Notes: generated from the sequence alone by a model not told the origin. Shown: positions 1-11,479, counted from the first letter of the stretch. The stretch: 64,000 bases of DNA from UBA4717 sp002404395 (GCA_937902275.1 CALFNW010000013.1:6242-70241), one strand, 5' to 3'. Numbers and translations are program-made.

Positions 1-199
1 TTCGCTCTTCGGCAGAATACGTGCGATAAAGCCGACTACCGCCGTGATCTTCGGCTCGATAATATATGAAGCCTGCCTCGGTGCCGCGACCTTGATCGGC
101 GTGCCTTCGGCATACAACAAGCTTATAATGGCGATGTTGTTCACCGTCTCGCTTATATTGAGCGGAAAAATGAAAAAAGCGAAAGGAGCCCGTAACTGA
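1..199 (+). CDS. ABC transporter permease, C-terminal end (partial)
   Basis: Only about the last 65 codons are inside the window, in the frame whose first full codon is at position 2. The residues form two hydrophobic stretches (around VIFGSIIYEACLGAATLIGV and LIMAMLFTVSLILS) and end in a short basic tail, as expected for the last membrane spans of an ABC importer permease. The stop codon overlaps the ATG of the next gene (TGATG), so the two are translationally coupled. The partner ATPase belongs to the COG1101 type, which normally pairs with a COG4120 permease and a COG2984 binding lipoprotein; that this is the COG4120 permease is inferred mainly from the neighbour. The substrate cannot be read from this fragment. 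Confidence 0.7.
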   Translation, partial: SLFGRIRAIKPTTAVIFGSIIYEACLGAATLIGVPSAYNKLIMAMLFTVSLILSGKMKKAKGARN

Positions 200-972
200 T
201 GCTCGAACTTTCAAAGCTTTGTCTCGATTTCAATGCCGGGACACCGGATGAAGTCAGACTTTTCAATGAATTCAACTTTAAGGTCGAAAGCGGTTCATTT
301 GTATCGGTAGTCGGCTCAAACGGTTCAGGCAAAACCACTCTGCTCAATCTGATCTGCGGTTCGCTCATGCCGAACTCCGGCAACCTGCTCTTCGACGGCA
401 AAGATATTACGAGGCTTCCGGAATATAAGCGTGCGGCTTTTATCGGCCGCGTGTATCAGGATCCGAAAATCGGAACCTGCCCCGAACTTACGGTGTACGA
501 AAATATGGCACTTGCCGATAACAAAGGCAGACCCTACTCGCTTACTCCCGCAATAAGCCGCGAACGCTGTGCGCATTATGCGGAGCTTGTCAGCGAATGT
601 CACATGGGACTTGAAAACCGTATGAATGTTAAAGTCGGCGCGCTGTCGGGCGGTCAGCGTCAGGCGCTCGCGCTCGTAATCGCCGGAATGACTGACATAA
701 AGCTGCTTATCCTTGACGAACATACGGCAGCGCTCGACCCCAAAACGAGCGAAATCGTCATGGAACTGACCGACAGGCTCGTAAAAAGCAAAAACATCAC
801 CACGCTTATGGTAACTCACAATCTGCGCTTTGCACTTGAATACGGCGACCGCTTGGTAATGATGCATGAGGGAAATATCGTGCTTGACAAAGCCGGAAGC
901 GCCAAGCAAAAGCTGGTGCTCGACGATATTCTCGACATATTCACTCAAATCAGCATAGAGTGCGGAAACTGA
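199..972 (+). CDS. ABC transporter ATP-binding protein (COG1101/PhnK-like type)
   Basis: A 257-residue cytoplasmic ATPase that powers the import permease just upstream. The Walker A motif GSNGSGKTT lies at residues 39-47, the signature ALSGGQRQA near 150, Walker B LLILDEHTAALD near 175, and the H-loop is in MVTHN. The start ETPDEVRLFNEFN-like region and the DEHTAALDPKTSE stretch are typical of the ATPases that work with COG2984/COG4120 importers, some of which carry tryptophan or other amino-acid-like substrates. The ATG overlaps the permease stop codon by one base, preceded by AAAGGAG, so the start is secure. A terminator follows. The substrate is not determinable here; the call as an ABC importer ATPase is firm. 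Confidence 0.9.
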   Translation: MLELSKLCLDFNAGTPDEVRLFNEFNFKVESGSFVSVVGSNGSGKTTLLNLICGSLMPNSGNLLFDGKDITRLPEYKRAAFIGRVYQDPKIGTCPELTVYENMALADNKGRPYSLTPAISRERCAHYAELVSECHMGLENRMNVKVGALSGGQRQALALVIAGMTDIKLLILDEHTAALDPKTSEIVMELTDRLVKSKNITTLMVTHNLRFALEYGDRLVMMHEGNIVLDKAGSAKQKLVLDDILDIFTQISIECGN

Positions 973-995
973 CCTAATATATTCTGTACCATACT

Positions 996-1068
996 AAAAA
1001 CAAAGGAGATCCCCGAACGCGCAAGGCGGTGTCGCTTAAGCGTTTCGGCGAATTTCCTTTGTTTTTTT
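996..1068 (+). terminator. Rho-independent terminator-like hairpin after the ABC operon
   Basis: AAAAACAAAGGA at 996-1007 pairs with TCCTTTGTTTTT at 1055-1066, followed by T residues. The loop is long (about 47 bases). It lies between the ABC ATPase and the ATP synthase promoter. Confidence 0.6.
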
Positions 1069-1123
1069 GCAAAATTGCATATAATAATGCACAGCGCGAC
1101 ACTATTTTTTATGTTTTTTCTGC

Positions 1124-1152
1124 TTGACTTCGCATATTTTAAGTTGTATAAT
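1124..1152 (+). promoter_or_regulatory. sigma-A-type promoter of the ATP synthase operon
   Basis: TTGACT at 1124-1129 and TATAAT at 1147-1152 are separated by 17 bases. The predicted start of transcription is about 25-30 bases ahead of the atpB start codon, giving a short leader. Confidence 0.75.
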
Positions 1153-1186
1153 TTGGAGTATGTATATTTTAAAGGGGGGTGTGTTC

Positions 1187-1873
1187 ATGGAACGGATCGC
1201 AAACGAGCTGATGAATGAGCTCAACTGCGATGTGGCGTTTACTATACCGATTTTCGGCGGCATTGACGTGCTCGAATCGGTAGTGATAACCTGGATAATC
1301 ATGGCGGTACTCGTGCTACTTTCAATAATATTCGTGCGCAATCTCAAGCTCGTGCCGACAAGCAAGGTTCAGGTCGCACTTGAAGCGGCGGTGGGCTTTT
1401 GCCGTGATTTTTTCAGAGACATTCTCGGTAAAGAGGGCGACAGATATATACCGTTTCTGTCAACGGTGATGATATATATCGGATGCGCCAATCTGATCGG
1501 GCTTTTCTCGCTGAAACCGCCGACCAAGGATATAAACGTCACGCTTGCGCTGTCACTTATCAGCATCATACTTATCGAGGGCTGCGGACTTGCCAAAAAG
1601 GGTCCGAGACGCTTTTTGAAAAGCTTTGCCGAACCGATAGCGGTAGTCGCACCGATCAACGTACTTGAGCTTGTGATCAAACCGCTTTCACTGTGTATGC
1701 GACTTTTCGGAAACGTGCTCGGCGCATTTGTTATCATGGAGTTGATAAAGCTCGTGGTTCCCGTAGCGGTACCGGTAGTATTTTCGCTCTATTTTGATAT
1801 ATTTGACGGTATAATTCAAACGTATGTTTTTGTTTTTCTGACCTCATTGTTCATGAAAGAAAATCTCGAATAA
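1187..1873 (+). CDS. atpB: F-type ATP synthase subunit a
   Basis: A 228-residue membrane protein that forms the ion half-channels of the Fo motor. The essential stator arginine is R172 in the motif CMRLFGN, within a helix followed by LGAFVIMELIK, matching the family. Several long hydrophobic helices span the protein, and the C-terminus ends in the usual last helix (IQTYVFVFLTSLFMKENLE). I chose the ATG at 1187 because it follows AAAGGGGGG at a fitting distance; an in-frame codon at 1124 lies inside the promoter -35 box and cannot be used. First gene of the atp operon. Overall identity is certain; length is close to that of other clostridial subunits. Confidence 0.95.
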   Translation: MERIANELMNELNCDVAFTIPIFGGIDVLESVVITWIIMAVLVLLSIIFVRNLKLVPTSKVQVALEAAVGFCRDFFRDILGKEGDRYIPFLSTVMIYIGCANLIGLFSLKPPTKDINVTLALSLISIILIEGCGLAKKGPRRFLKSFAEPIAVVAPINVLELVIKPLSLCMRLFGNVLGAFVIMELIKLVVPVAVPVVFSLYFDIFDGIIQTYVFVFLTSLFMKENLE

Positions 1874-1878
1874 ACGCG

Positions 1879-1902
1879 GCGGTCGCAGTTATATCCGACC
1901 GC
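1879..1902 (+). promoter_or_regulatory. Intercistronic hairpin between atpB and atpE
   Basis: GCGGTCG (1879-1885) pairs with CGACCGC (1896-1902) around a 10-base loop. It has no T-run, so it is more likely an mRNA-stability or translation structure than a terminator. Confidence 0.5.
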
Positions 1903-1915
1903 AGATAAGATTTGC

Positions 1916-1928
1916 GCCGCTATGCGGC
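1916..1928 (+). promoter_or_regulatory. Start-proximal hairpin before atpE
   Basis: GCCGC-TAT-GCGGC lies immediately upstream of the ribosome binding site GGAGG (1930-1934), which is 7 bases from the atpE ATG at 1942. It is a smaller relative of the start-site hairpins found before many genes in this window. Confidence 0.6.
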
Positions 1929-1941
1929 AGGAGGTAAAATC

Positions 1942-2166
1942 ATGTCAATCTATGTTGCTATCGGAGCGGCTATCGCCGTACTTACCGGCGCGGCTGCCGG
2001 AATCGGAATCGGTATTGCCACCGGAAAAGCGGTGGATGCCATCGCCAGACAGCCGGAGGCTGACGGCAAGATAAGCAAAACGCTGCTGCTCGGCGCCGCG
2101 CTTGCCGAAGCGACCGCAATTTACGGCTTCGTTATCGCCGTACTTATCATCCTCTTCCTGAAATAA
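1942..2166 (+). CDS. atpE: F-type ATP synthase subunit c
   Basis: A 74-residue proteolipid with two transmembrane helices that forms the rotating c-ring. The polar loop [10 protein letters not shown] (residues 35-44) contacts gamma/epsilon and the ion-carrying glutamate is E56 in [11 protein letters not shown]. In sodium-type rings (as in Ilyobacter) a glutamine in helix 1 and a serine right after the glutamate bind sodium; here the matching places are I23 and A57, which argues for proton coupling. The start at 1942 follows GGAGG by 7 bases; an in-frame codon at 1912 would add ten charged residues and lies before the hairpin, so it is unlikely. Confidence 0.95.
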   Translation: MSIYVAIGAAIAVLTGAAAGIGIGIATGKAVDAIARQPEADGKISKTLLLGAALAEATAIYGFVIAVLIILFLK

Positions 2167-2240
2167 GCGCAGTTCTGCTTATATCGGGACGCGGCGCGAA
2201 ACATAACCTGTAACTTGCTTCGCGCAATATAAACTGAGGA

Positions 2241-2255
2241 GCCGCCGTCGGCGGC
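2241..2255 (+). promoter_or_regulatory. Start-proximal hairpin before atpF
   Basis: GCCGCC-GTC-GGCGGC is followed at once by ATGGTGAT, which supplies the ribosome binding sequence for the atpF ATG at 2267. The ATG touching the hairpin (2256) is 11 bases from the true start and out of frame with it. Confidence 0.7.
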
Positions 2256-2266
2256 ATGGTGATACT

Positions 2267-2749
2267 ATGCTGAAAATTGATATATGGAATATCGTATTTG
2301 CGATCGCAAATATACTTATACTTTATGTGCTGTTGCGTATATTCCTCTGGAAGCCGGTGCTTGCAATAATGGATAAGCGCGAAAAGCTCATAAAAGAATC
2401 GCTTGATGAAGCGGAGCAAAAACGCGCCGATGCCGAAAAACGCAAAGCCGAAGCCGAGCGCGAACTTTCACAAGCGAAGGCAACCGCAGAGGCAAAGGCT
2501 GCCGAAATATTAAACTCGGCGGACGCAAAAAAAGATTCTATACTTGAGAGCGCGAAAAACGAAGCCGAAGCTATAGTAAGCGACGGCAGAGCGCGCGCAG
2601 AGCTTGAGAAAAAACAGATACTTGATTCCGCACGCGGCGAACTTGTGGAGCTTGCCGCCGAAACAGCCGAAAAGCTTGCCGGCGTCAAAGCCGACCGCAC
2701 CGATGCCGACGCGCTTTTTTCCGAAATAGTCGAAAAGGCAGGTAAATAA
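2267..2749 (+). CDS. atpF: F-type ATP synthase subunit b
   Basis: A 160-residue subunit of the peripheral stalk. One membrane helix at the N-terminus (residues about 5-25, IVFAIANILILYVLLRIFLW) is followed by the standard KPVLAIMDKREKLIKESLDEAE turn and a long charged, alanine-rich coiled coil to the end. Length is normal for the family, so nothing of the missing delta N-terminal domain is appended here, unlike the b-delta fusion known in mycobacteria. The stop codon is two bases before the start of the fused delta/alpha gene. Confidence 0.93.
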   Translation: MLKIDIWNIVFAIANILILYVLLRIFLWKPVLAIMDKREKLIKESLDEAEQKRADAEKRKAEAERELSQAKATAEAKAAEILNSADAKKDSILESAKNEAEAIVSDGRARAELEKKQILDSARGELVELAAETAEKLAGVKADRTDADALFSEIVEKAGK

Positions 2750-2751
2750 GT

Positions 2752-6851
<4,100 letters not shown>

Positions 6852-6890
6852 GCGCCGATCCACGACAGGTATATCACCCGGGTAAGGTCC

Positions 6891-6969
6891 GCTTTTCGGG
6901 ATGGATCCCGAAAAAGCTGTCGGGCGTCAAGCCGTAATTTTACAGCGGAAGTTACCGTTATAAAATTAC
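6891..6969 (+). promoter_or_regulatory. Two stem-loops in the atpD-atpC spacer
   Basis: GCTTTTCGGGAT (6891-6902) pairs with ATCCCGAAAAAGC (from 6905), a long stem with a two-base loop. Further on GTAATTTTA (6934-6942) pairs with TAAAATTAC (6961-6969). No clear T-run follows the first; the second is followed by ATTATTTTT. They could limit read-through into atpC or stabilise the upstream message. Confidence 0.5.
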
Positions 6970-6982
6970 CGATTATTTTTGA

Positions 6983-6997
6983 GTCGGCTGCGCCGAC
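6983..6997 (+). promoter_or_regulatory. Start-proximal hairpin before atpC
   Basis: GTCGGC-TGC-GCCGAC follows ATTATTTTTGA and is followed by ATAAGCTACGAT then ATG at 7010. Here the usual ATG touching the hairpin is ATA. It belongs to the GTCGGC class also found before pheS, dtd and the 60-kb ATPase. Confidence 0.7.
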
Positions 6998-7009
6998 ATA
7001 AGCTACGAT

Positions 7010-7420
7010 ATGAACTTCCATCTCAAAATAACGGCAAGCGCACGTTCGTTCTTCGACGGCGAATGCGAAAGCCTTATAGTGCCCACCGAAGCCGGTATGT
7101 ACGGCATTCTCGCAATGCACGAATCGGCAGTGATCGGAATTACGGTAGGCGCAATGAAATACCGTCTGCCGGGAGAACGCGATCATACCACCGTTGTCGT
7201 CGGCGAGGGCTTTGCACGCGTGTCAAACAACACCGTGACCGTGCTCGTTGACAGCGTTGAGCTTCCGGAAGAAATTGACGCCAACCGCGCACGCGAAGCT
7301 AAAGCGCGTGCCCTTGAGCATATGCAACAGCGCAAAAGTCTGCATGAGTATTATCAGGGCAAGCTTGCGATGACGCGCGCCATGACCCGACTCAAGGTTA
7401 AAGAAGGCAAATACCTTTGA
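7010..7420 (+). CDS. atpC: F-type ATP synthase subunit epsilon
   Basis: A 136-residue subunit made of the N-terminal beta-sandwich (residues 1-85, with SLIVPTEAGMYGILAMHESAV matching the family's PG.EG.GILP.HAP region) and a C-terminal helical hairpin (ANRAREAKARALEHMQQRKSLHEYYQGKLAMTRAMTRLKV). The C-terminal helices, which can inhibit ATP hydrolysis in this family, are complete. The start is the ATG at 7010 after a start-proximal hairpin; there is no strong Shine-Dalgarno sequence. Last gene of the operon, separated from atpD by 158 bases with hairpins. Confidence 0.93.
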   Translation: MNFHLKITASARSFFDGECESLIVPTEAGMYGILAMHESAVIGITVGAMKYRLPGERDHTTVVVGEGFARVSNNTVTVLVDSVELPEEIDANRAREAKARALEHMQQRKSLHEYYQGKLAMTRAMTRLKVKEGKYL

Positions 7421-7501
7421 TAATTGTTTTGCTTCCGAGCGCAGGACCGCGCCTGAAGCCGCATAACGCCCAAACGATGGTTTAAAGTCAAAAATAAGCC
7501 G

Positions 7502-7534
7502 GCTCCCCCTGTAATTTCGGTTGGCAGGGGGAGC
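7502..7534 (+). terminator. Probable terminator hairpin of the ATP synthase operon
   Basis: GCTCCCCCTG (7502-7511) pairs perfectly with CAGGGGGAGC (7525-7534). Only TTCGCGTTTT follows, so the T-run is weak, but no other terminator lies after atpC. The stretch from here to the promoter at 7700 holds no convincing gene. Confidence 0.55.
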
Positions 7535-7699
7535 TTCGCGTTTTGCCCGACGCTGCATACCGACAGCCGTGCGACCGACTTATCGCCGAAGTCGGCGTTC
7601 GTATTCATCGTATCGCCGTCAGAGTACCAAGCTCAACATATGTCCGGGACGAAAAAACATCGTAAAATGTAAACAAATATGCAAATGTGACCAAAGCAC

Positions 7700-7728
7700 T
7701 TGAAATAACCCATCGGGTGTGATAATAT
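7700..7728 (+). promoter_or_regulatory. sigma-A-type promoter of the DUF1385 gene
   Basis: TTGAAA at 7700-7705, 17-base spacer, TAATAT at 7723-7728. Transcription would start near 7735 and make a leader of about 225 bases. Confidence 0.6.
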
Positions 7729-7734
7729 AAATGT

Positions 7735-7961
7735 AATGTTTCAAAAGCGGCGATCAGCGTGAAAGTGCGAACTACACAAAACGAAGTACCGTGTTTCGCG
7801 CCGAATTTTGCAAGCCGACACGAAGATCCACCCTTTTTCGGAGTCGCCGTGTGCGGCATGGAGCGCAATATCTTCGTCTTACCCAAGCTTCGCGCCCATA
7901 ATTTTATCAGCGTTGCTGAATCGAAAATTTACGTTTATTTTTTTGAGCCGCCTACGGCGGC
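7735..7961 (+). promoter_or_regulatory. Long 5' leader with two start-type hairpins
   Basis: The leader contains an orphan hairpin GCCG-TGTG-CGGC at 7846-7857 followed by ATGGAG, with no recognisable gene after it, and then the full element: AAAATTTACG, TTTATTTTTTTGA and GCCGCC-TAC-GGCGGC at 7947-7961, ending exactly at the ATG at 7962. The last 45 bases are nearly identical to the repeat in front of the CobW-like gene at 61.7 kb. Short reading frames cross it but show no family resemblance. Confidence 0.6.
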
Positions 7962-9074
7962 ATGGAACTGATTTTGAGCGAAAACAGATCAATTGAACAT
8001 ATCAAGACTTCGATCGGCGGTCAGGCGCTGATCGAAGGAATAATGATGCGCGGCCCCAAAAAGGTCGCCATGGCGGTAAGAAGAATAGATTCGGGCGAAA
8101 TGATCGTCAAAGATTGGGAAAACTCAGCAGGAAAAGCTCCGAAGATACTTAAACTTCCGATAATCCGCGGCATTTACAATTTTATATTTTCAATGAAGCT
8201 CGGCTATAAGTGCCTGATGGACTCGGCAGAGCTGTCCGGAATGGATGAGCTTGAAGAAAACGAAAAAAAAGGCAAAAAGACCCGTTCCTCACCCGAAACC
8301 TCAGAAACATCTCAAGCTTCCGAAACGCCGAACAACGGCGGCAGCAACACCGACGTTACCAATGATGCCGAACCTCAAGCTTCACAGACGGACACGAACG
8401 CGCACGCAAACACGCGTCCCGCCGGGACCGAAAAGAAATCGGGAGGCGCGCTCTGGAATCTGCTGATGGCGGCAGCTTCGGTGCTCGGCGTGGTGCTTTC
8501 GCTGGTGCTTTTCATATACATTCCCTCCCTGCTGTTTTCCCTGCTCGCGAGCGCCGTTCCGTCGCTTGAAGGCAGATTCACACGCAGTCTGTTCGAGGGC
8601 GTGCTCAGGATCGTAATTTTCGTAATATATATGGCGCTTGTCGCACAGCTTAAGGATATAAGACGCACCTTTATGTATCACGGCGCCGAACATAAAACCA
8701 TATTCTGCTACGAAGCCGGGCTTGAACTGACGGTCGAAAACGTCAGGATACAACGTCGGTTCCATCCGCGCTGCGGCACCTCGTTTATGATACTCATGCT
8801 TATCGTCGGAATCTTTATATCAATGTTCATCACAGTCACAAATCCGATATTACGCACGCTGATCAAACTCTGTCTGCTTCCGATAACGGTTGGCGTAGGC
8901 TATGAGCTTATCAAATTCGCCGGCAGACACGACAATATCATTACCAAGATCATCTCGGCTCCCGGCGTTTGGCTGCAGCACATTTCCGTGCTCGAGCCGG
9001 ATGACGGAATGATCGAATGTGCGATCGAAGCAGTAAAACGCGTCATCCCCGACGACGGCAGCGACCGCTGGTGA
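7962..9074 (+). CDS. DUF1385 integral membrane protein (YqhQ-like)
   Basis: A 370-residue protein of the DUF1385 family, whose Bacillus member is YqhQ; its biochemical role is not established. The family signature GGQALIEGIMMRGP is at residues 19-32, and HGAEHKTIFCYEAGLELTVENVRIQ with RRFHPRCGTSF follows in the second half. At least four hydrophobic spans follow residue 160. Residues about 98-160 are a low-complexity insert rich in Ser, Thr, Glu and Asn that makes the protein longer than the Bacillus one (about 318). The ATG at 7962 touches the hairpin directly; by analogy with the other hairpin-led genes, a TTG at 7974 (12 bases on, after GGAACTGA) is a possible alternative start. Confidence 0.88.
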   Translation: MELILSENRSIEHIKTSIGGQALIEGIMMRGPKKVAMAVRRIDSGEMIVKDWENSAGKAPKILKLPIIRGIYNFIFSMKLGYKCLMDSAELSGMDELEENEKKGKKTRSSPETSETSQASETPNNGGSNTDVTNDAEPQASQTDTNAHANTRPAGTEKKSGGALWNLLMAAASVLGVVLSLVLFIYIPSLLFSLLASAVPSLEGRFTRSLFEGVLRIVIFVIYMALVAQLKDIRRTFMYHGAEHKTIFCYEAGLELTVENVRIQRRFHPRCGTSFMILMLIVGIFISMFITVTNPILRTLIKLCLLPITVGVGYELIKFAGRHDNIITKIISAPGVWLQHISVLEPDDGMIECAIEAVKRVIPDDGSDRW

Positions 9075-9110
9075 TCATCTGCAGTTGCAACCGACTTTAC
9101 CGATCAATTC

Positions 9111-9153
9111 AAAAACTCTCTGCGGGCGCACGGATACCGCAGAGAGTTTTTTT
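9111..9153 (+). terminator. Rho-independent terminator after the DUF1385 gene
   Basis: AAAACTCTCTGCGG pairs with CCGCAGAGAGTTTT (9137-9150) around an 11-base loop and runs into TTTTT. Confidence 0.88.
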
Positions 9154-9222
9154 AATAACATATATAGCCCCAAATTCCGAATAAATAATTTTGCGGATTT
9201 TTGTCATTTTTTCAAAAAGCTC

Positions 9223-9251
9223 TTGACAAAGCCGCACGGACGTGGTATTAT
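9223..9251 (+). promoter_or_regulatory. sigma-A-type promoter of rplJ-rplL
   Basis: TTGACA at 9223-9228, 17-base spacer, TATTAT at 9246-9251. Transcription would begin just before the L10 leader. Confidence 0.8.
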
Positions 9252-9259
9252 ATACAGGT

Positions 9260-9312
9260 ATCCGAAGACAGCAGGTCACAGTAAAGCGAAAGCTTCCTGC
9301 CGAGGTAAAAAC
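9260..9312 (+). ncRNA. Ribosomal protein L10 leader
   Basis: The sequence CCGAAGACAGCAGGT, a stem closed by CTTCCTGCCGAGGT, matches the conserved L10(L12) binding leader of Firmicutes (Rfam L10_leader, from memory). Binding of L10-L12 is known to repress the operon. It sits right after the promoter and before an attenuator. Confidence 0.85.
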
Positions 9313-9330
9313 ATGATCGCTTGATTCTGT

Positions 9331-9375
9331 CTTTTCCCCGGAGAATGTCTGTTCTCGGAGAAAAGATTTTTTATT
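9331..9375 (+). terminator. Attenuator terminator in the rplJ leader
   Basis: CTTTTCCCCGGAGAA (9331-9345) pairs, with wobble pairs, with TTCTCGGAGAAAAG (9352-9365), followed by ATTTTTTATTTT. This fits an L10-responsive attenuator ahead of rplJ. Confidence 0.75.
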
Positions 9376-9394
9376 TTAACCCGGAGGTGAAATT

Positions 9395-9910
9395 ATGCCC
9401 AGCTCAAAGGTTTTGGCTGCAAAGCAGCAGGCAGTTGCGGATCTTACCGCTAAGCTTAAAGCTGCTGTTTCGGGTGTACTCGTTAATTACTCCGGTATCA
9501 CCGTTGAGGATGATACCAAGCTCCGCGCAGCGCTCAGAAACGCAGGCGTTGAGTACAAAGTAATGAAGAATACCCTCACAGGCAGGGCGTGCGAAGAAGC
9601 GGGATACGGCGAAATGAAGCAGCATCTCGAAGGCATGACCGCTCTTGCCGTTTCATGTGACGATCCGATCGCACCGGCGAAGATTCTTAAGGAATACGCT
9701 GATAAGATCGAGTCATTTGAAATCAAAGCAGGCTTTATCGACGGCGGCGTCATCGACGTCAACGCGGTAATGGAGCTTGCAAACATTCCTTCCAAGGAAG
9801 TGCTCATCGGCAAAATGCTCGGAAGCTTGCAGTCCTCTCTTTACGGACTTGCTATCGCACTCAAAGCAGTTGTCGACAAGTCGGGTGAAGCGGTTCCGGC
9901 GGCTGAATAA
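9395..9910 (+). CDS. rplJ: 50S ribosomal protein L10
   Basis: A 171-residue protein at the base of the ribosomal stalk, where it holds the L7/L12 dimers and helps recruit GTPase factors. The N-terminal SSKVLAAKQQAVADLTAKLKAAVSGVLVNYSGITVEDDTKLR and the motif VEYKVMKNTLTGRA are typical. The start follows GGAGG by a standard distance. It forms an operon with rplL and is controlled by the leader and attenuator upstream. Usual neighbours rplK-rplA are not in the window. Confidence 0.96.
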   Translation: MPSSKVLAAKQQAVADLTAKLKAAVSGVLVNYSGITVEDDTKLRAALRNAGVEYKVMKNTLTGRACEEAGYGEMKQHLEGMTALAVSCDDPIAPAKILKEYADKIESFEIKAGFIDGGVIDVNAVMELANIPSKEVLIGKMLGSLQSSLYGLAIALKAVVDKSGEAVPAAE

Positions 9911-9998
9911 GTCAAATACCGCAGGGGTGATTTTGCAAAGCCGCCCGCAAAAAGCGCTTTGCGCATAAACCAAACATAATTAACGGAGGAAAATAATC
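9911..9998 (+). promoter_or_regulatory. rplJ-rplL spacer with hairpin
   Basis: GCAAAGC pairs with GCTTTGC (about 9934-9963) around a loop containing GCCCGCAAAAA. The spacer ends with GGAGG before the rplL start. It may set the higher yield of L7/L12 relative to L10. Confidence 0.45.
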
Positions 9999-10373
9999 AT
10001 GGCAAACGAAAAGACCACTGCGATCCTTGAAGAAATCAAGGCTCTCACAATTCTTGAACTCGCAGACCTCGTAAAGGCAATCGAAGAGGAGTTCGGCGTA
10101 TCCGCAGCTCCCGTAGCAGTAGCAGCAGGCGGAGCAGCTCCGGCAGCAGCCGCTGAAGAAAAGACCGAATTTGACGTAGTCCTCAAGTCTGCAGGCGCTA
10201 ACAAGCTCGCAGTTATCAAGGTAGTTCGTGAGATCACCGGTCTCGGACTCAAGGACGCTAAGGACCTCGTTGAAGGTGCTCCCAAGACCATTAAGGAAGG
10301 CGCTTCCAAGGACGACGCTGAAAACATCAAGAAGCAGCTCGAAGAAGCCGGCGCTGAGGTTGAATGCAAATAA
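9999..10373 (+). CDS. rplL: 50S ribosomal protein L7/L12
   Basis: A 124-residue stalk protein. The N-terminal dimerisation helices ([28 protein letters not shown]) are joined by an Ala-rich hinge (residues about 38-53) to the C-terminal domain, with the classic factor-binding stretch [29 protein letters not shown] strong GGAGG lies before the ATG. The base composition is biased to preferred codons, as expected for one of the most expressed genes. Confidence 0.97.
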   Translation: MANEKTTAILEEIKALTILELADLVKAIEEEFGVSAAPVAVAAGGAAPAAAAEEKTEFDVVLKSAGANKLAVIKVVREITGLGLKDAKDLVEGAPKTIKEGASKDDAENIKKQLEEAGAEVECK

Positions 10374-10394
10374 GTTTCGGTTTCCCCGAAGCAT

Positions 10395-10430
10395 AAAAAT
10401 ACCCGCGGGCAAGTGCCCGCGGGTATTTTT
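10395..10430. terminator. Bidirectional terminator between rplL and the convergent gene
   Basis: AAAAATACCCGCGGGC pairs perfectly with GCCCGCGGGTATTTTT around AAGT. A-run and T-run on opposite sides make it usable from both strands. Confidence 0.92.
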
Positions 10431-10484
10431 GCGTTGTCCGGGCGCTCACGCTTCGCGTCTTTTGCGCCGTTGATTATATATAGT

Positions 10485-11249
10485 CTACCGACTTGCTTCC
10501 TGCGTTGTCGTCTCGGTCGATTCTGCCGCATCAGATTCGGCAATTGCCTCTCTTTGCTTTCCGCCGAGCACTGCAAAAAGGCGCGGGAAACGCGCGTCGA
10601 AAACGAAAAAATTATCAAGCAAACGTCCGAACAGTCCGATAAGCGGCGAGTTGACAAATGCCGCGATCACAGTTCCCGCACCGACCCCGGCACGGAAGCC
10701 GCAAAGCAAGCCCGACAGGGCAAGCGACACCGCAAGCATTATTATATCATTTACAAGCTTGACCTTTACCGTATCAAAGCCGAAGCCGTCCGAGATCTCA
10801 ACCACTGCAAGCTCGTACACCTGAAGCGGTATATATGTACGGAAATGGAACGCGATCGCAAGTGCGGTGAACACCGTGCCGAGCGCAAAAGCAATTATCC
10901 TCATGACCATGCTCTCATACGCACCGTTGCCGCCGAGCAGATAAAGCCACATATCAATTGCAAATCCGCAGCAGATCGCCGTAAAAAACGAGAACAACCA
11001 ACGCACCCTGAAGCGCCTTAAAATCAGTGTGAGCACGATCAGCAAGCTTCCCTGCCATACATACTCGGCAAAACCCTGAGTAAAAAACGGCAGATTGTCG
11101 ATCAAAAAGCGGTGCAGTATGTACGGCGGCGCCGCAATGGTCGAAAGTCCGAAATTCGCCTTTGTGCAAAGACTCACACCAAGCGCGCACAGCAGTACGC
11201 CGATAAACCACGAAAGCTCTCCCATTTTTCCGATTCTTTTGTTTTTCAT
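10485..11249 (-). CDS. YczE/DUF6198-like integral membrane protein
   Basis: A 254-residue polytopic membrane protein with about six hydrophobic spans. The start GELSWFIGVLLCALGVSLCTKANFG resembles the YczE/YyaS group (COG2364, including DUF6198), in which a G-(V/I)-(A/S)-L-x-x-KA-x-x-G motif follows the first span. Function is unknown in the family. The tail from about residue 225 is hydrophilic (Ser/Thr/Glu). I use the ATG at 11249, preceded by CGGAG; an in-frame ATG 18 bases earlier would put this ribosome binding site inside the coding region. It has its own promoter on the minus strand and ends at the bidirectional terminator after rplL. Confidence 0.75.
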   Translation of the reverse strand: MKNKRIGKMGELSWFIGVLLCALGVSLCTKANFGLSTIAAPPYILHRFLIDNLPFFTQGFAEYVWQGSLLIVLTLILRRFRVRWLFSFFTAICCGFAIDMWLYLLGGNGAYESMVMRIIAFALGTVFTALAIAFHFRTYIPLQVYELAVVEISDGFGFDTVKVKLVNDIIMLAVSLALSGLLCGFRAGVGAGTVIAAFVNSPLIGLFGRLLDNFFVFDARFPRLFAVLGGKQREAIAESDAAESTETTTQEASR

Positions 11250-11322
11250 TAAATTCTCCGTTTTCAAAAATCACAAATCGCTGCAAGGTGCACCTCTTTG
11301 ACACCTCGCGGTCACATACACA

Positions 11323-11351
11323 ATTATAACCTGTTCTCTTTATTAAGTCAA
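11323..11351 (-). promoter_or_regulatory. sigma-A-type promoter of the YczE-like gene
   Basis: On the minus strand TTGACT (11346-11351) and TATAAT (11323-11328) are 17 bases apart, about 75 bases before the start codon. Confidence 0.75.
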
Positions 11352-11402
11352 CAGTATTTTGAACGTTTTTTTAACGACGTGTAAAATGACAGATCAGTTC
11401 TA

Positions 11403-11431
11403 TTGACTTTATTTTTGATTAGTGATAAAAT
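11403..11431 (+). promoter_or_regulatory. sigma-A-type promoter of the ABC exporter pair
   Basis: TTGACT at 11403-11408, 17-base spacer, TAAAAT at 11426-11431. It lies back to back with the minus-strand promoter at 11323-11351. Confidence 0.7.
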
Positions 11432-11479
11432 ATACCACTGCGCTCAAACGCAAGAAATCACGAAAGGAGCACTCTTCAA

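Noticed and set aside
7947..7961. Reading the start hairpins as Rho-independent terminators
   Set aside because: The T-run is before the stem, not after it, and on the other strand the stem is followed by A residues; neither direction gives an intrinsic terminator.
7421..7961. tRNA or small gene between atpC and the DUF1385 gene
   Set aside because: No cloverleaf or family-like frame was seen; short frames simply cross the leader hairpins.
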